A stretch of DNA of 64,000 nt from CAVPUA01 sp963828015 (lineage in GTDB: Bacteria > Actinomycetota > Actinomycetes > Mycobacteriales > Jatrophihabitantaceae), in contig CAWHCD010000006.1 in the NCBI GenBank assembly GCA_963828015.1, positions 868,001 through 932,000 on the forward strand. Reading direction: 5' to 3'. The position numbers and the translations under genes are program-made. Shown here one piece after another: positions 16,568-25,922 of the stretch. Position 1 is the first letter of the stretch. Each line of letters starts with the position of its first letter. The notes beneath the pieces were generated by a model that did not search any database, was not told the DNA's origin, and worked only from the letters and a program-made list of their open reading frames with translations.

Positions 16568-18682
16568 GTGAGCCTGAGCACCGCCTCCCCACTCCCCGAG
16601 GTTGTCGTCGCCCACCCCGATTGGTGGGTCGACCTCGACACCAAGGCGGTCGACACGGCGCGACTGCTGGCCGCCGACGCCGTCCAAAAGGTCGGGAACG
16701 GCCATCCAGGCACGGCAATGAGCCTGGCTCCGCTGGCCTATCTGCTCTATCAGCGCGTAATGCGACACGATCCGATCGATCCGGACTGGATCGGTCGCGA
16801 CCGGTTCATCCTGTCCAACGGCCATTCCTCGCTGACCCAGTACTGCCAGCTGTTCCTGTCCGGTTACGGACTGGAACTCTCGGACCTGGAGTCCCTGCGG
16901 ACCTGGGGCTCGCTGACTCCCGGACACCCCGAACACGGCCACACCGCCGGCATCGAGGTCACCACCGGCCCGCTGGGACAGGGCGTGGCCAATGCGGTCG
17001 GCATGGCCATGGCCGCGCGACGCGAGCGGGGGCTGCTCGATCCGGACGCAGCGCCGGGCGAATCGGTCTTCGACCATCACATCTACGTGATCGCCGGCGA
17101 CGGCTGCATGGAAGAGGGCGTGGCCAGCGAGGCCTCCTCGCTGGGCGGCCATCAGCAGCTCGGCAACCTGATCCTGTTCTACGACGACAACCACATCTCG
17201 ATCGAGGACGACACCGCCGTCGCGTTCAGCGAAGACGTGCTGGCCCGCTATGCCGCCTACGGCTGGCACACCCAGCGGGTGGATTCCGGTGAGGACATCG
17301 CGGCCATCGAGGCGGCCATCAACGTCGCCAAGGCGGTCACCGACAAGCCGTCGATCATCGCCATCCGCACGATCATCGGCTTTCCCGCACCCGACAAGCA
17401 GAACACCGGCGCCGCCCACGGGTCTGCGTTGGGTACCGACGAGATTCGCAAGACCAAGACCATCCTGGGCTTCGACCCCGACGTCGACTTCGCCGTCGAT
17501 GCGGCGGTGCTGAGCCACACCCGCGAGGTCGTGAATCGCGGACGGGACGCCCGCGCGGCCTGGCAGGCCGAGTTCGACAAGTGGGCCGAGGCGAACCCCG
17601 AGCGGGCAGCGTTCCTGGACCGGCTTTCCCGCCGCGAACTGGCGGCCGGCTGGCAGCAGAGCATCGCCAGCTTCCCGACCGAGAAGGACGGCAAGCCGAA
17701 CGCCGTCTCGACCCGGGCCGCCTCGGGCAAGGTGCTGACCAGCCTGGCCGATGTGCTGCCGGAGCTCTGGGGCGGCTCGGCCGACCTGGCCGAGAGCAAC
17801 AACACGACGATGGACGGCCAGCCCAGCTTCATTCCGACCGAGCACCAGACCCGCGAGTGGTCGGGCGGGCCCTACGGGCGCACTCTGCACTTCGGCATTC
17901 GCGAGCACGCCATGGGCGCGATCATGAACGGCATCGTGCTGCACGGCGGTACACGCGTCTACGGCGGCACGTTCCTGGTGTTCAGCGACTACATGCGCCC
18001 GCCGGTACGTCTGGCCGCCCTGATGCAGCTGCCCACCGTCTACACCTGGACGCACGATTCGATCGGGCTCGGCGCCGACGGGCCGACGCATCAGCCGATC
18101 GAGCACCTGGCCGCGCTGCGGGCCATCCCGGGCCTGGCCGTGGTTCGTCCCGCCGACGCCAACGAGACCGCTGCCGCGTGGCAGTTCGCGCTCGAGAACC
18201 CGTACGGTCCGACGGCGCTGGCGCTGTCCCGCCAGAACCTGCCGGTGCTCGATCCGGCCAAGGCGGCGGGGGCGGCCAAGGGCGGCTACATCCTCGAAGA
18301 GGCCTCGAGCGGCCTGCCCCAGGTGATCCTGATTGCGACCGGCTCCGAGGTCACACTCGCGCTCGCCGCCCGGGCCAAACTGGAAGCGGCCGGCACACCG
18401 ACGCGGGTCGTCTCGCTGCCCTGTATCGAGTGGTTCCACGCGCAGGAGGAGTCCTATCAGCAGCAGGTGCTGCCGCCCACCGTGCGGGCCCGGGTCTCCG
18501 TCGAGGCGGGCATCGCCCAGGGCTGGCACCAGATCGTCGGCGACGCCGGGCAGATCATCAGCATCGAGCACTACGGCGCCAGCGCTGACGGGGCTGTCCT
18601 GTTCGAGCAGTTCGGCTTCACCCCCGACCGCGTCGTAGCGGCCGCGCACGTAGCGCTCCAGCACGTCAGCACCGCACACTGA
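16568..18682 (+). CDS. tkt: Transketolase
   Basis: Thiamine-diphosphate enzyme of the non-oxidative pentose phosphate pathway, 704 residues. The N-terminal ThDP domain has GNGHPGTAMSLAPLAYLLY (about 42-60) and the metal/ThDP-binding GDGCMEEGVASEAS (about 178-191). The pyrimidine domain has GIREHAMGAIMNG and TVYTWTHDSIGLGADGPTHQP; a C-terminal domain completes it. First gene of the run tkt-tal-zwf-opcA-pgl. The GTG start at 16568 follows a GAGAGGA ribosome binding site. Confidence 0.97.
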   Translation: MSLSTASPLPEVVVAHPDWWVDLDTKAVDTARLLAADAVQKVGNGHPGTAMSLAPLAYLLYQRVMRHDPIDPDWIGRDRFILSNGHSSLTQYCQLFLSGYGLELSDLESLRTWGSLTPGHPEHGHTAGIEVTTGPLGQGVANAVGMAMAARRERGLLDPDAAPGESVFDHHIYVIAGDGCMEEGVASEASSLGGHQQLGNLILFYDDNHISIEDDTAVAFSEDVLARYAAYGWHTQRVDSGEDIAAIEAAINVAKAVTDKPSIIAIRTIIGFPAPDKQNTGAAHGSALGTDEIRKTKTILGFDPDVDFAVDAAVLSHTREVVNRGRDARAAWQAEFDKWAEANPERAAFLDRLSRRELAAGWQQSIASFPTEKDGKPNAVSTRAASGKVLTSLADVLPELWGGSADLAESNNTTMDGQPSFIPTEHQTREWSGGPYGRTLHFGIREHAMGAIMNGIVLHGGTRVYGGTFLVFSDYMRPPVRLAALMQLPTVYTWTHDSIGLGADGPTHQPIEHLAALRAIPGLAVVRPADANETAAAWQFALENPYGPTALALSRQNLPVLDPAKAAGAAKGGYILEEASSGLPQVILIATGSEVTLALAARAKLEAAGTPTRVVSLPCIEWFHAQEESYQQQVLPPTVRARVSVEAGIAQGWHQIVGDAGQIISIEHYGASADGAVLFEQFGFTPDRVVAAAHVALQHVSTAH

Positions 18683-18710
18683 CATCTTCAGCACCCGTTA
18701 GGGGATTGAC

Positions 18711-19820
18711 ATGAGTGACGCTCTCGCAGACCTGTCCGCCCAGGACGTCTCGATCTGGCTCGATGACATCAGCCGGGAACGACTGGCCAGCGGGGACTTG
18801 GCCCAGCTCGTCGCGACCAAGCATGTGGTCGGGGTGACAAGCAACCCCACAATCTTCCAGAAGGCACTGGAAAAGGGCAGCCGCTACGACGAGCAGGTGC
18901 GTGACCTGGCCGTGCGCGGAGTCGCCCTCGAGGAGTCGGTCCGCCTGCTCACCGCGTTCGACATCCGCTGGGGCTGCGACGTGCTCCGTCCGGTCTATGA
19001 CCGCACCGACGGCAAGGACGGCCGGGTCTCAATCGAGGTCGACCCCCGGATCGCGCACGACACGGCCAAGACCACCGCCGAGGCCAAGGCCCTTTGGTGG
19101 CTGGTCGACCGGCCGAACGTCATGATCAAGATCCCGGCGACCGAGGCCGGGCTGCCCTCGATCACCGCGGCCACAGCGGCCGGGATCAGCGTCAACGTCA
19201 CGCTGATCTTCTCCCTCGATCGCTACGACGCGGTGATCGAGGCCTACCTGAACGGGCTCGAGCAGGCCCAGGCCGCAGGCATCGACCTGAGCACGATCCG
19301 TTCCGTTGCCTCCTTCTTCGTATCCCGCGTGGACACCGAGATCGACAAGCGGCTGGAGAAGATCGGCGGCGACGCGGCCACCGCGCTGCGCGGGAAGGCC
19401 GCGGTGGCCAATGCCCAGTTGGCCTACCAGCACTTCGAGCAGGCCTTCGCCTCGGCGCGCTGGACTGCGTTGGCTGGTGCCGGCGCCAACAAGCAGCGCC
19501 CGCTGTGGGCCTCGACCGGCGTGAAGGACCCGGCCTATGACGACACGATGTACGTGGTCGAGTTGGCCGCGCCGGACACGGTCAACACGATGCCGGAGGC
19601 CACACTCGATGCGGTCGCCGACCACGGAGTGATCCGGGGGAATACAGTCACCGGTAGTTACGCCGCCGCGCAGGGCGTACTGGACCAGCTGGCGGCAGTG
19701 GGCATCGACTACGACGACGTGGTCAAGGTTCTGGAAGATGAAGGCGTGCAGAAGTTCGAGGACGCGTGGGGCCAACTGCTCGAAGGCGTGCAGGCTCAGC
19801 TGGACGCGCACCGCGGCTGA
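18711..19820 (+). CDS. tal: Transaldolase
   Basis: A 369-residue actinobacterial-type transaldolase moving a dihydroxyacetone unit between sugar phosphates. The Schiff-base lysine is Lys140 in NVMIKIPAT; GVTSNPTIFQKAL (41-53) is the N-terminal family motif and IRSVASFFVSRVDTEIDK lies near 200-217. It starts 28 bases after tkt, with GGGGATT as ribosome binding site. Confidence 0.96.
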   Translation: MSDALADLSAQDVSIWLDDISRERLASGDLAQLVATKHVVGVTSNPTIFQKALEKGSRYDEQVRDLAVRGVALEESVRLLTAFDIRWGCDVLRPVYDRTDGKDGRVSIEVDPRIAHDTAKTTAEAKALWWLVDRPNVMIKIPATEAGLPSITAATAAGISVNVTLIFSLDRYDAVIEAYLNGLEQAQAAGIDLSTIRSVASFFVSRVDTEIDKRLEKIGGDAATALRGKAAVANAQLAYQHFEQAFASARWTALAGAGANKQRPLWASTGVKDPAYDDTMYVVELAAPDTVNTMPEATLDAVADHGVIRGNTVTGSYAAAQGVLDQLAAVGIDYDDVVKVLEDEGVQKFEDAWGQLLEGVQAQLDAHRG

Positions 19821-19857
19821 CCGCACCACCGCTGAGTGATGTCCAGGAGGACTCCCT

Positions 19858-21456
19858 GTGAGTGAATCGACCGCGGTCGCGCACGACGCTGACACCAACG
19901 GCGTCGCGACCTACCCCGCGGCTACCCCGATCGTGGCCGGGCCGAATCCACTGCGAGACCCCAGTGACCGTCGCCTGCCACGCGTGCCCGCGCCGTGCGC
20001 CCTGGTCGTCTTCGGCGTCACCGGTGACCTGTCGCGCAAGAAGCTGCTGCCGGCCGTCTACGACCTGGCCAACCGCGGCCTGCTGCCGGCCGACTTCGTC
20101 CTACTCGGCTTCGCCCGCCGCGACTGGGAGGACGGGGACTTCGAATCGCTGGCCAAGAAGGCGGCCAAGGAGCACGCTCGCACCGACTGGAACGAGGAGG
20201 TCTGGGAGCGGCTCTCGGGCGACATCATGTTCGTCCCGGGTTCCTTCGACGACGACGAGGCCTTCGACACCCTGGCCCAAACCCTCGATGACCTGTGCGA
20301 ATCGCACGGCATAAAGGGCAACGCGGCGTTCTACCTCTCGATCCCGCCGAGCATGTTCCCGACCGTGCTCGAACAGATGGAACGCACGAAGATGGCCGAC
20401 AACGAGGCGGCCGGCGGTTGGCGCCGCGTCGTCGTGGAGAAGCCGTTCGGGCACGACCTGCCCAGTGCCTTGGCCCTGAACAAGCTCGTCGACGACGTGT
20501 TCACTGCGCCGGACGTCTTCCGCATCGACCACTACCTGGGCAAGGAGACAGTCCAGAACCTGATGGCGTTGCGCTTTGCCAACCAGCTGTTCGAGCCGGT
20601 CTGGAACGCCAACTTCGTCGACTCCGTGCAGATCACGATGGCCGAGGACGTCGGCATCGCCGGGCGGGCGGCCTTCTACGACGCCACCGGCGCTGCCCGT
20701 GACGTGCTGCAGAACCACCTGTTGCAGCTGCTGGCCCTGACCGCCATGGAAGAACCGGTCGAGTTCACCGCCGAGGCGATTCAGACCGAGAAGCTGAAGG
20801 TGCTGCGCGCGATCACGCTGCCGGCCGATCTGGCCACCTACGCCGTTCGCGGTCAGTACGACCAAGGGTGGCAGGCCGGCGAGCGGGTGCTGTCCTACAC
20901 CTCGGAGAAGGACGTGCCGGCCAACTCCAACACCGAGAGCTACGCCGCTGTACGTCTGGGTATCGACACCCGACGCTGGGCCGGCGTGCCGTTCTACCTG
21001 CGCACCGGCAAGCGGCTGCCCCGTCGGGTCACCGAGATCGCGGTGCTGTTCAAGAAGGCCCCCCACTTGCCCTTCAGCCACACCGACACCGAGGAGCTGG
21101 GCCACAACCAGCTGGTGATTCGGGTCCAGCCCGATGAGGGCGTCACGCTGAAGTTCGGCTCGAAGGTGCCCGGTTCGATGATGGAGGTCCGCGATGTGTC
21201 GATGGACTTCCTCTACGGCGAGGCGTTCACCGAGTCCTCCCCGGAGGCCTATGAACGGCTGATCCTGGACGTGATGCTCGGCGACTCGACCCTGTTCCCG
21301 CGCAACGCCGAGGTCGAGGCGTCCTGGCGGGTCCTCGATCCGCTGGAGGAGTTCTGGCGTACCCACCCACCGGCGAAGTACCGCGCCGGGGAGTGGGGGC
21401 CGAAGTTGGCCGATGAGATGCTCGAGCGTGACGGACGTACGTGGAGAAGGCCGTGA
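19858..21456 (+). CDS. zwf: Glucose-6-phosphate 1-dehydrogenase
   Basis: Oxidises glucose-6-phosphate with NADP+ in the oxidative pentose phosphate pathway, 532 residues. The dinucleotide-binding motif is GVTGDLSRKKLLPAVYDL near residue 53; the substrate site RIDHYLGKE is near 222, with the catalytic histidine next to it. An N-terminal extension of about 45 residues precedes the Rossmann fold. The GTG at 19858 has a strong AGGAGG ribosome binding site. It overlaps opcA, its assembly/activity partner. Confidence 0.97.
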   Translation: MSESTAVAHDADTNGVATYPAATPIVAGPNPLRDPSDRRLPRVPAPCALVVFGVTGDLSRKKLLPAVYDLANRGLLPADFVLLGFARRDWEDGDFESLAKKAAKEHARTDWNEEVWERLSGDIMFVPGSFDDDEAFDTLAQTLDDLCESHGIKGNAAFYLSIPPSMFPTVLEQMERTKMADNEAAGGWRRVVVEKPFGHDLPSALALNKLVDDVFTAPDVFRIDHYLGKETVQNLMALRFANQLFEPVWNANFVDSVQITMAEDVGIAGRAAFYDATGAARDVLQNHLLQLLALTAMEEPVEFTAEAIQTEKLKVLRAITLPADLATYAVRGQYDQGWQAGERVLSYTSEKDVPANSNTESYAAVRLGIDTRRWAGVPFYLRTGKRLPRRVTEIAVLFKKAPHLPFSHTDTEELGHNQLVIRVQPDEGVTLKFGSKVPGSMMEVRDVSMDFLYGEAFTESSPEAYERLILDVMLGDSTLFPRNAEVEASWRVLDPLEEFWRTHPPAKYRAGEWGPKLADEMLERDGRTWRRP

Positions 21457-22427
21457 CAACACTGTGGGACACCTCCGGGACCGCCGTCGTCAAGGCGCTC
21501 GCGGCGGAGCGCCGGACCGGCGGCGGCGTCACCAGTGGGCTGGCGCTGACCCTGGTCGTCGTCATGGAGGAGAAGGACGCCTCCGAGGTCGAGGCGGCCG
21601 TCAGCATCGCCTCCTCGCGACACCCGATGCGGGTGCTGACCGTGCTGCGGCATCAGATCGAGGCGCCAATTCCGCGCCTGGACGCCGAAGTCGCGATCGG
21701 CGGGCGCTACGGCCCCGGCGAATCGGTGGTGCTGCGCATGTACGGGCGGCTGGCCCTGCACGCCGAATCGGTGACCCTGCCGCTGCTCGCCCCCGACGCC
21801 CCGGTGGTGGCCTGGTGGTACTCCGAGACGCCGGAGACGATCGCCTACGATCCGCTCGGCGTGTTCGCCGATCGCCGGATCACCAACGTCATCCGCGACG
21901 CCGACCCGGCCGAGAGCCTGCGCCGTCGGGCGCTGGACTACTCCCCCGGTGACACCGACCTGACCTGGACGGTCATCACGCCATGGCGGGCGGCGCTGGC
22001 GTCGGCATTCGACACCGTGCACAGCGTCGCCGAGGCCGTGGTCGTGCGCGGCAACCCGACCGACCCCTCCGCGCAGCTGCTGGCCGGCTGGCTGTCGAGC
22101 CGGCTCAGTCTTTACGTGCCGGTCGAGAAGGCGGAGGGCAAGTACATCTCCTCCGTTCACGTCTCCCTGGCCGATGGACACACCATCGATCTGCGCAACG
22201 AGGGTTACAAGCTCGTGTTGCGACGACCGAACCAGATGGACTCGATCGCACCGTTCCCGCAGCGCAGCACCGGTGACCTGCTGGCCGAAGAGTTGCGCCG
22301 GCTGGACGCCGACTCCTCCTACGCCGAGGCATTGGGGGCGGTGACCGGTCACACCGACCTCAGCGCGCGGCCCTCGAGCCGGACACACATCTGGCACGAC
22401 CCGGCGCTCGCCGCCCAAGAGGGTTGA
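21453..22427 (+). CDS. opcA: Glucose-6-phosphate dehydrogenase assembly protein OpcA
   Basis: OpcA modulates or helps assemble G6PDH. I chose the GTG at 21453 (324 residues, MTTLWDTSGTAVVKAL) because it overlaps the zwf stop as GTGA and has GGAGAAGG at ideal spacing. The alternative GTG at 21441 lies inside that ribosome binding site. The OpcA-type sequence includes RHPMRVLTVLRHQ and VVLRMYGRLALHAESV in the first half and the conserved end LAEELRRLDADSSYAEALG. Confidence 0.93.
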   Translation: MTTLWDTSGTAVVKALAAERRTGGGVTSGLALTLVVVMEEKDASEVEAAVSIASSRHPMRVLTVLRHQIEAPIPRLDAEVAIGGRYGPGESVVLRMYGRLALHAESVTLPLLAPDAPVVAWWYSETPETIAYDPLGVFADRRITNVIRDADPAESLRRRALDYSPGDTDLTWTVITPWRAALASAFDTVHSVAEAVVVRGNPTDPSAQLLAGWLSSRLSLYVPVEKAEGKYISSVHVSLADGHTIDLRNEGYKLVLRRPNQMDSIAPFPQRSTGDLLAEELRRLDADSSYAEALGAVTGHTDLSARPSSRTHIWHDPALAAQEG

Positions 22428-22428
22428 G

Positions 22429-23220
22429 GTGAGCGCGGGGGCGGCGCCCGAGCTGCTGGTCCTCCCCGACGCCGCTACGTTGGCCGCCGACGTTGCCGGC
22501 CGCCTTACCGAGGCGCTCGCCCAAGCCCAACAGCGCCGCGGGCGGGCCGCCTTGGCGCTCACGGCGGGCTCGATCATGGAGCAGACCTGGCTGGCCCTGG
22601 CCGCCTCGGCTACGGCCGCCGAACTCGTGGACTGGAGCCGCGTCGACGTCTTCTGGGCCGATGAGCGTTTCGTGCCGGCCGACTCCGCCGACCGCAACGA
22701 CACCGGCGCCGATCGGGCCGTCTGGTCGCATGCGCCGTTCTCGGCGGCAACCGTATACCGGGCTCCGGCGTCGGACGGAGTCTTTGGGCCCGACCTGGAT
22801 GCGGCGGTGGCCTGGTACACCGCCGCGCTCTACGGCGCCCGCCGACCCGACGATGTCGATGACGTGCCCAACTTCGACGTCGTCCTGCTCGGCGTCGGGC
22901 CAGATGGGCACTGCTGCTCGCTGTTCCCCGATCAGCCAGGCGCCTTCGACGACTCCGGCCCGGTAATCGCGGTCCGCAACTCCCCAAAGCCACCACCGCT
23001 GCGCTTCTCACTGAGCTTCGCCGGGCTGGCGGCGGCCGAGGAGATCTGGGCCGTCGCCTCGGGTTCGGGTAAGGCCGATGCCGTGTCCTGGGCCCTGGGG
23101 GACGCCGACCGGACGCACGTGCCGTCGGCCGGCGCGCGTGGACGCCGACGGACCCTGTGGCTCGTCGACGCGGATGCCGCGGCCAAGCTGCCAGCGGCTA
23201 CTCGCCACCAGCAGATTTAG
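22429..23220 (+). CDS. pgl: 6-phosphogluconolactonase
   Basis: Hydrolyses 6-phosphogluconolactone, the zwf product; 263 residues. Family blocks are ALALTAGSIMEQTW (substrate phosphate loop; the usual GGS/T is altered to AGS), RVDVFWADERFVPADSADRND and NFDVVLLGVGPDGHCCSLFPDQPGAF with the catalytic GPDGH. It starts one base after the opcA stop. It converges on rbpA with only three bases between the stop codons. Confidence 0.94.
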   Translation: MSAGAAPELLVLPDAATLAADVAGRLTEALAQAQQRRGRAALALTAGSIMEQTWLALAASATAAELVDWSRVDVFWADERFVPADSADRNDTGADRAVWSHAPFSAATVYRAPASDGVFGPDLDAAVAWYTAALYGARRPDDVDDVPNFDVVLLGVGPDGHCCSLFPDQPGAFDDSGPVIAVRNSPKPPPLRFSLSFAGLAAAEEIWAVASGSGKADAVSWALGDADRTHVPSAGARGRRRTLWLVDADAAAKLPAATRHQQI

Positions 23221-23223
23221 CGG

Positions 23224-23565
23224 CTACTCGCCGCGGCGCGCCTTGAGCTTGGCCAGCGCCTCTTCCAGAATCGCGGCGCCGTCCTCGTCGGAGCGGCGCT
23301 CCTTCACGTAGGCCAGGTGGGTCTTGTAGGGCTCGTTGCGCACCGCGCTGGGCGGGGCCTCCGATTCCCGTCCGGCCGGGAAGCCACAGTTCGGGCAGTC
23401 CCACGTATCGGGGACTATGGCCTCCATGGCGAAGGCGGGTCGGATCGAGTGACCGTTGGCACAGAAGAAGGCGATGTGTTGGCGCGGGGCCGACTCGCCC
23501 CGTTCCTTCTCGCCCATCGGCCCGGCACCGATCCGGCTGCCCCGAATCGCGCTGCCACCCGCCAC
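23224..23565 (-). CDS. rbpA: RNA polymerase-binding protein RbpA
   Basis: Actinobacteria-specific activator that binds RNA polymerase and group 1/2 sigma factors and stabilises the open complex; 113 residues. The N-terminus AIRGSRIGAGPMGEKERGE is the family hallmark. Zinc-site candidates are Cys35, His39, Cys57 and Cys60 (FFCANGH, WDCPNC), and the C-terminal sigma-interacting helices end in EEALAKLKARR. The GTG at 23565 has AAGGGAG upstream. Confidence 0.95.
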   Translation of the reverse strand: MAGGSAIRGSRIGAGPMGEKERGESAPRQHIAFFCANGHSIRPAFAMEAIVPDTWDCPNCGFPAGRESEAPPSAVRNEPYKTHLAYVKERRSDEDGAAILEEALAKLKARRGE

Positions 23566-23617
23566 TAGGTATCTCCCTTTGCTTGTTTACGAGCAGTGCA
23601 CGGCGCCGACCCGAGGG

Positions 23618-23851
23618 TCAGCTGTTCTTGTAGAGCAAACCCAGACCGACGATGCACACGGCCCAGAGCACTCCGGCGATGACGGTGATCCGGTCGAGGT
23701 TGCGTTCGACGACCGAGGACCCGGACAGGCTGGAATAGAACGACCCGCCGAGCATGGATGACAGGCCACCACCCTTGCCGCGGTGCAGAAGCACCAGCAC
23801 AACCAGGGTGAGGCTCACGATCGCCAACACGATCGTCAAGAACGTGATCAT
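23618..23851 (-). CDS. secG: Preprotein translocase subunit SecG
   Basis: A 77-residue auxiliary subunit of the SecYEG translocon with two membrane helices (about 2-24 and 53-73) flanking the conserved GKGGGLSSMLGG loop. I chose the ATG at 23851, which has GAAGG at seven bases, over a TTG one codon earlier. It lies between rbpA and tpiA, the usual actinobacterial position. Confidence 0.93.
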   Translation of the reverse strand: MITFLTIVLAIVSLTLVVLVLLHRGKGGGLSSMLGGSFYSSLSGSSVVERNLDRITVIAGVLWAVCIVGLGLLYKNS

Positions 23852-23927
23852 CAAAACGCCTTCGAAAGGGAGCAGACTCGGTGCCCGCCCAGATTACCTT
23901 GTCGACCCGTGAACACCGTGATCCTGG

Positions 23928-24710
23928 TCATCCGGCCGGCAACGCGGCCAGGGTGATGGCCGCAAACTCGGTCGCGTCGAGGCTGGCTCCGCCGACCAGC
24001 GCGCCATCGACATCGGGGTGGGACAGCAGCTCGCGCGCGTTGGCCGCCTTCACCGACCCGCCGTAGAGCACCCGAACACCGTCGGCGAGCTCCTCGCCGT
24101 ACAGCGCGGCCAACTCCGAGCGGATCGCGGCGCAGACCTGCTGCGCGTCCTCGGGGGTCGCCACCTGGCCGGTGCCGATGGCCCAGATCGGCTCGTAGGC
24201 GATCACCACCCGCGCGGCCTGCTCGGCCGCCACGTCGGCCAGCGCGGCGGTCAGCTGGGCCGTGGTGTGGGCGATCTCGTCGCCGGCCTCGCGGATCGCC
24301 AGCGACTCACCGACGCACACGATCGGCGTCAGTCCATTGCGGTAGGCCGCCTTGATCTTCGCGTTCACGAGCGCGTCGTCCTCGTGGTGGTACTCGCGGC
24401 GTTCGGAATGACCGACCAGGACGTAGCTGCAGCCGAGCTTGGCCAGCATGACGCCGCTGATATCACCGGTATAGGCACCCGCGTCGTGGGGCGACAGATC
24501 CTGGGCGCCGTAGCCCAGCAGCATTCGGTCGCCGTCGACGAGCGTCTGCACGCTGCGCAGGTCGACGAACGGCGGGATCAGCACGACCTCGGCCGCGGTG
24601 AGCTGGGCCTCGCTGAGGCTGAAGGCCAGCTTCTGGGTCAGCGCGATGGCTTCAAGATGGTTCAGGTTCATCTTCCAGTTGCCGGCCAACAGCGGGCGTC
24701 TGGCCGCCAC
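23928..24710 (-). CDS. tpiA: Triose-phosphate isomerase
   Basis: Interconverts dihydroxyacetone phosphate and glyceraldehyde-3-phosphate; 260 residues. Catalytic residues are visible: Asn11/Lys13 in GNWKM, the histidine in VLVGHSERR and the glutamate in AYEPIWAIGTG. The GTG at 24710, one base after the pgk stop, gives MAARRPLLAGNWKMN, the normal N-terminus; the open frame further upstream lies inside pgk and is not TIM-like. Confidence 0.96.
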   Translation of the reverse strand: MAARRPLLAGNWKMNLNHLEAIALTQKLAFSLSEAQLTAAEVVLIPPFVDLRSVQTLVDGDRMLLGYGAQDLSPHDAGAYTGDISGVMLAKLGCSYVLVGHSERREYHHEDDALVNAKIKAAYRNGLTPIVCVGESLAIREAGDEIAHTTAQLTAALADVAAEQAARVVIAYEPIWAIGTGQVATPEDAQQVCAAIRSELAALYGEELADGVRVLYGGSVKAANARELLSHPDVDGALVGGASLDATEFAAITLAALPAG

Positions 24711-24711
24711 C

Positions 24712-25917
24712 TCAGCGACCGTCCAACACGTCGACGCCCGGCAGGGTCTTGCCCTCGAGGTATTCCAGCGATGCCCCGCCGCCGGTCGAGATATGACCGA
24801 AAGAGCCCTCGTCCAGGCCCAAGGCGCGAACGGCCGCGGCCGAATCACCGCCACCTACGACGCTGAGCCCGGCCACTGCGGCCACCGCCGCAGCGACGCC
24901 GCGCGTACCGGCCGCGAACGGCGCGAGCTCGAAGACGCCCATCGGGCCGTTCCAGAACACGGTCTGGGCATCGCTGAGCTGCGCGGCGAACAACGCGACG
25001 GATTCGGGACCGATGTCGAGCCCGAGCCAGCCGGCCGGAATCGAGTCGGCGGCCACGACCTGGGTCTGCGCGTCAGCACTGAAGGAATCGGCGACCACGA
25101 TGTCGGTCGGCAAGACGATGCGGTCGCTGCCGGCCAGAAGCGCCCGACAGGTCTCGATCTGATCCACCTCGAGCAGCGACGCGCCCACTTGGTGACCCTG
25201 GGCGGCCAGGAAGGTGAAGCACATGCCGCCGCCGACGAGCAGCTTGTCGACCTTGGGCAGCAGCGACTCGATGACCGCCAGCTTGTCGCTGACCTTGCTG
25301 CCGCCCAGTACGACGACGTACGGGCGCCCGGGCGTCTCCGTCAGGCGGGTGAGCACCTCGAGCTCGACCTGCACCAGCCCACCGCAGTAGTGGGGCAGCA
25401 GCGTGGCGACGTCATAGACCGAGGCATGCTTGCGGTGGACCGCGCCGAAGGCGTCCTCGACGAAGACACCGCCGTCGTCCTCGCCGCCGGTCAGCGCCGC
25501 CAGCGCGGCCGCGAAGGTGGCCCGCTCGGCGTCGTCCTTGCTCGTCTCGCCCGGGTTGAACCGGACGTTCTCAAGTAGCAGCAGCTGGCCGTCCTGCAGG
25601 TCGGCCGCCAGCAGCCGGGCGCTCTCGCCCACGGTGTCCAGCGCGAACTCGACGGGACGGCCCAGCAGTTGGGCCAGCCGATCGGCCACCGGTCGCAGCG
25701 AGTAACGCTCTTCCGGGGCGCCCTTGGGACGGCCGAGATGGGCGACCACGATCACGCGGGCTCCGGCCTCGAGCAGTTCGCGCAGCACCGGAAGCGACGC
25801 GCGGATGCGGCCGTCGTCGGTGATGGTCGAGCCGTCCAACGGGACGTTGAGGTCGCTACGAACCAGGACCCGGCGGCCCTTGACCCCGACCCCGAGCAGA
25901 TCGTCGATCGTGCGCAT
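24712..25917 (-). CDS. pgk: Phosphoglycerate kinase
   Basis: ATP-producing step of lower glycolysis; 401 residues. The N-terminal domain shows RVLVRSDLNVPLDG and VVAHLGRPKG. The C-terminal nucleotide domain has VVLGGSKVSDKL, MGVFE near the ATP site and VVGGGDSAAAVRALG. It starts five bases after the gap stop and is nearly contiguous with tpiA, forming gap-pgk-tpiA. Confidence 0.97.
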   Translation of the reverse strand: MRTIDDLLGVGVKGRRVLVRSDLNVPLDGSTITDDGRIRASLPVLRELLEAGARVIVVAHLGRPKGAPEERYSLRPVADRLAQLLGRPVEFALDTVGESARLLAADLQDGQLLLLENVRFNPGETSKDDAERATFAAALAALTGGEDDGGVFVEDAFGAVHRKHASVYDVATLLPHYCGGLVQVELEVLTRLTETPGRPYVVVLGGSKVSDKLAVIESLLPKVDKLLVGGGMCFTFLAAQGHQVGASLLEVDQIETCRALLAGSDRIVLPTDIVVADSFSADAQTQVVAADSIPAGWLGLDIGPESVALFAAQLSDAQTVFWNGPMGVFELAPFAAGTRGVAAAVAAVAGLSVVGGGDSAAAVRALGLDEGSFGHISTGGGASLEYLEGKTLPGVDVLDGR

Positions 25918-25922
25918 GCGGC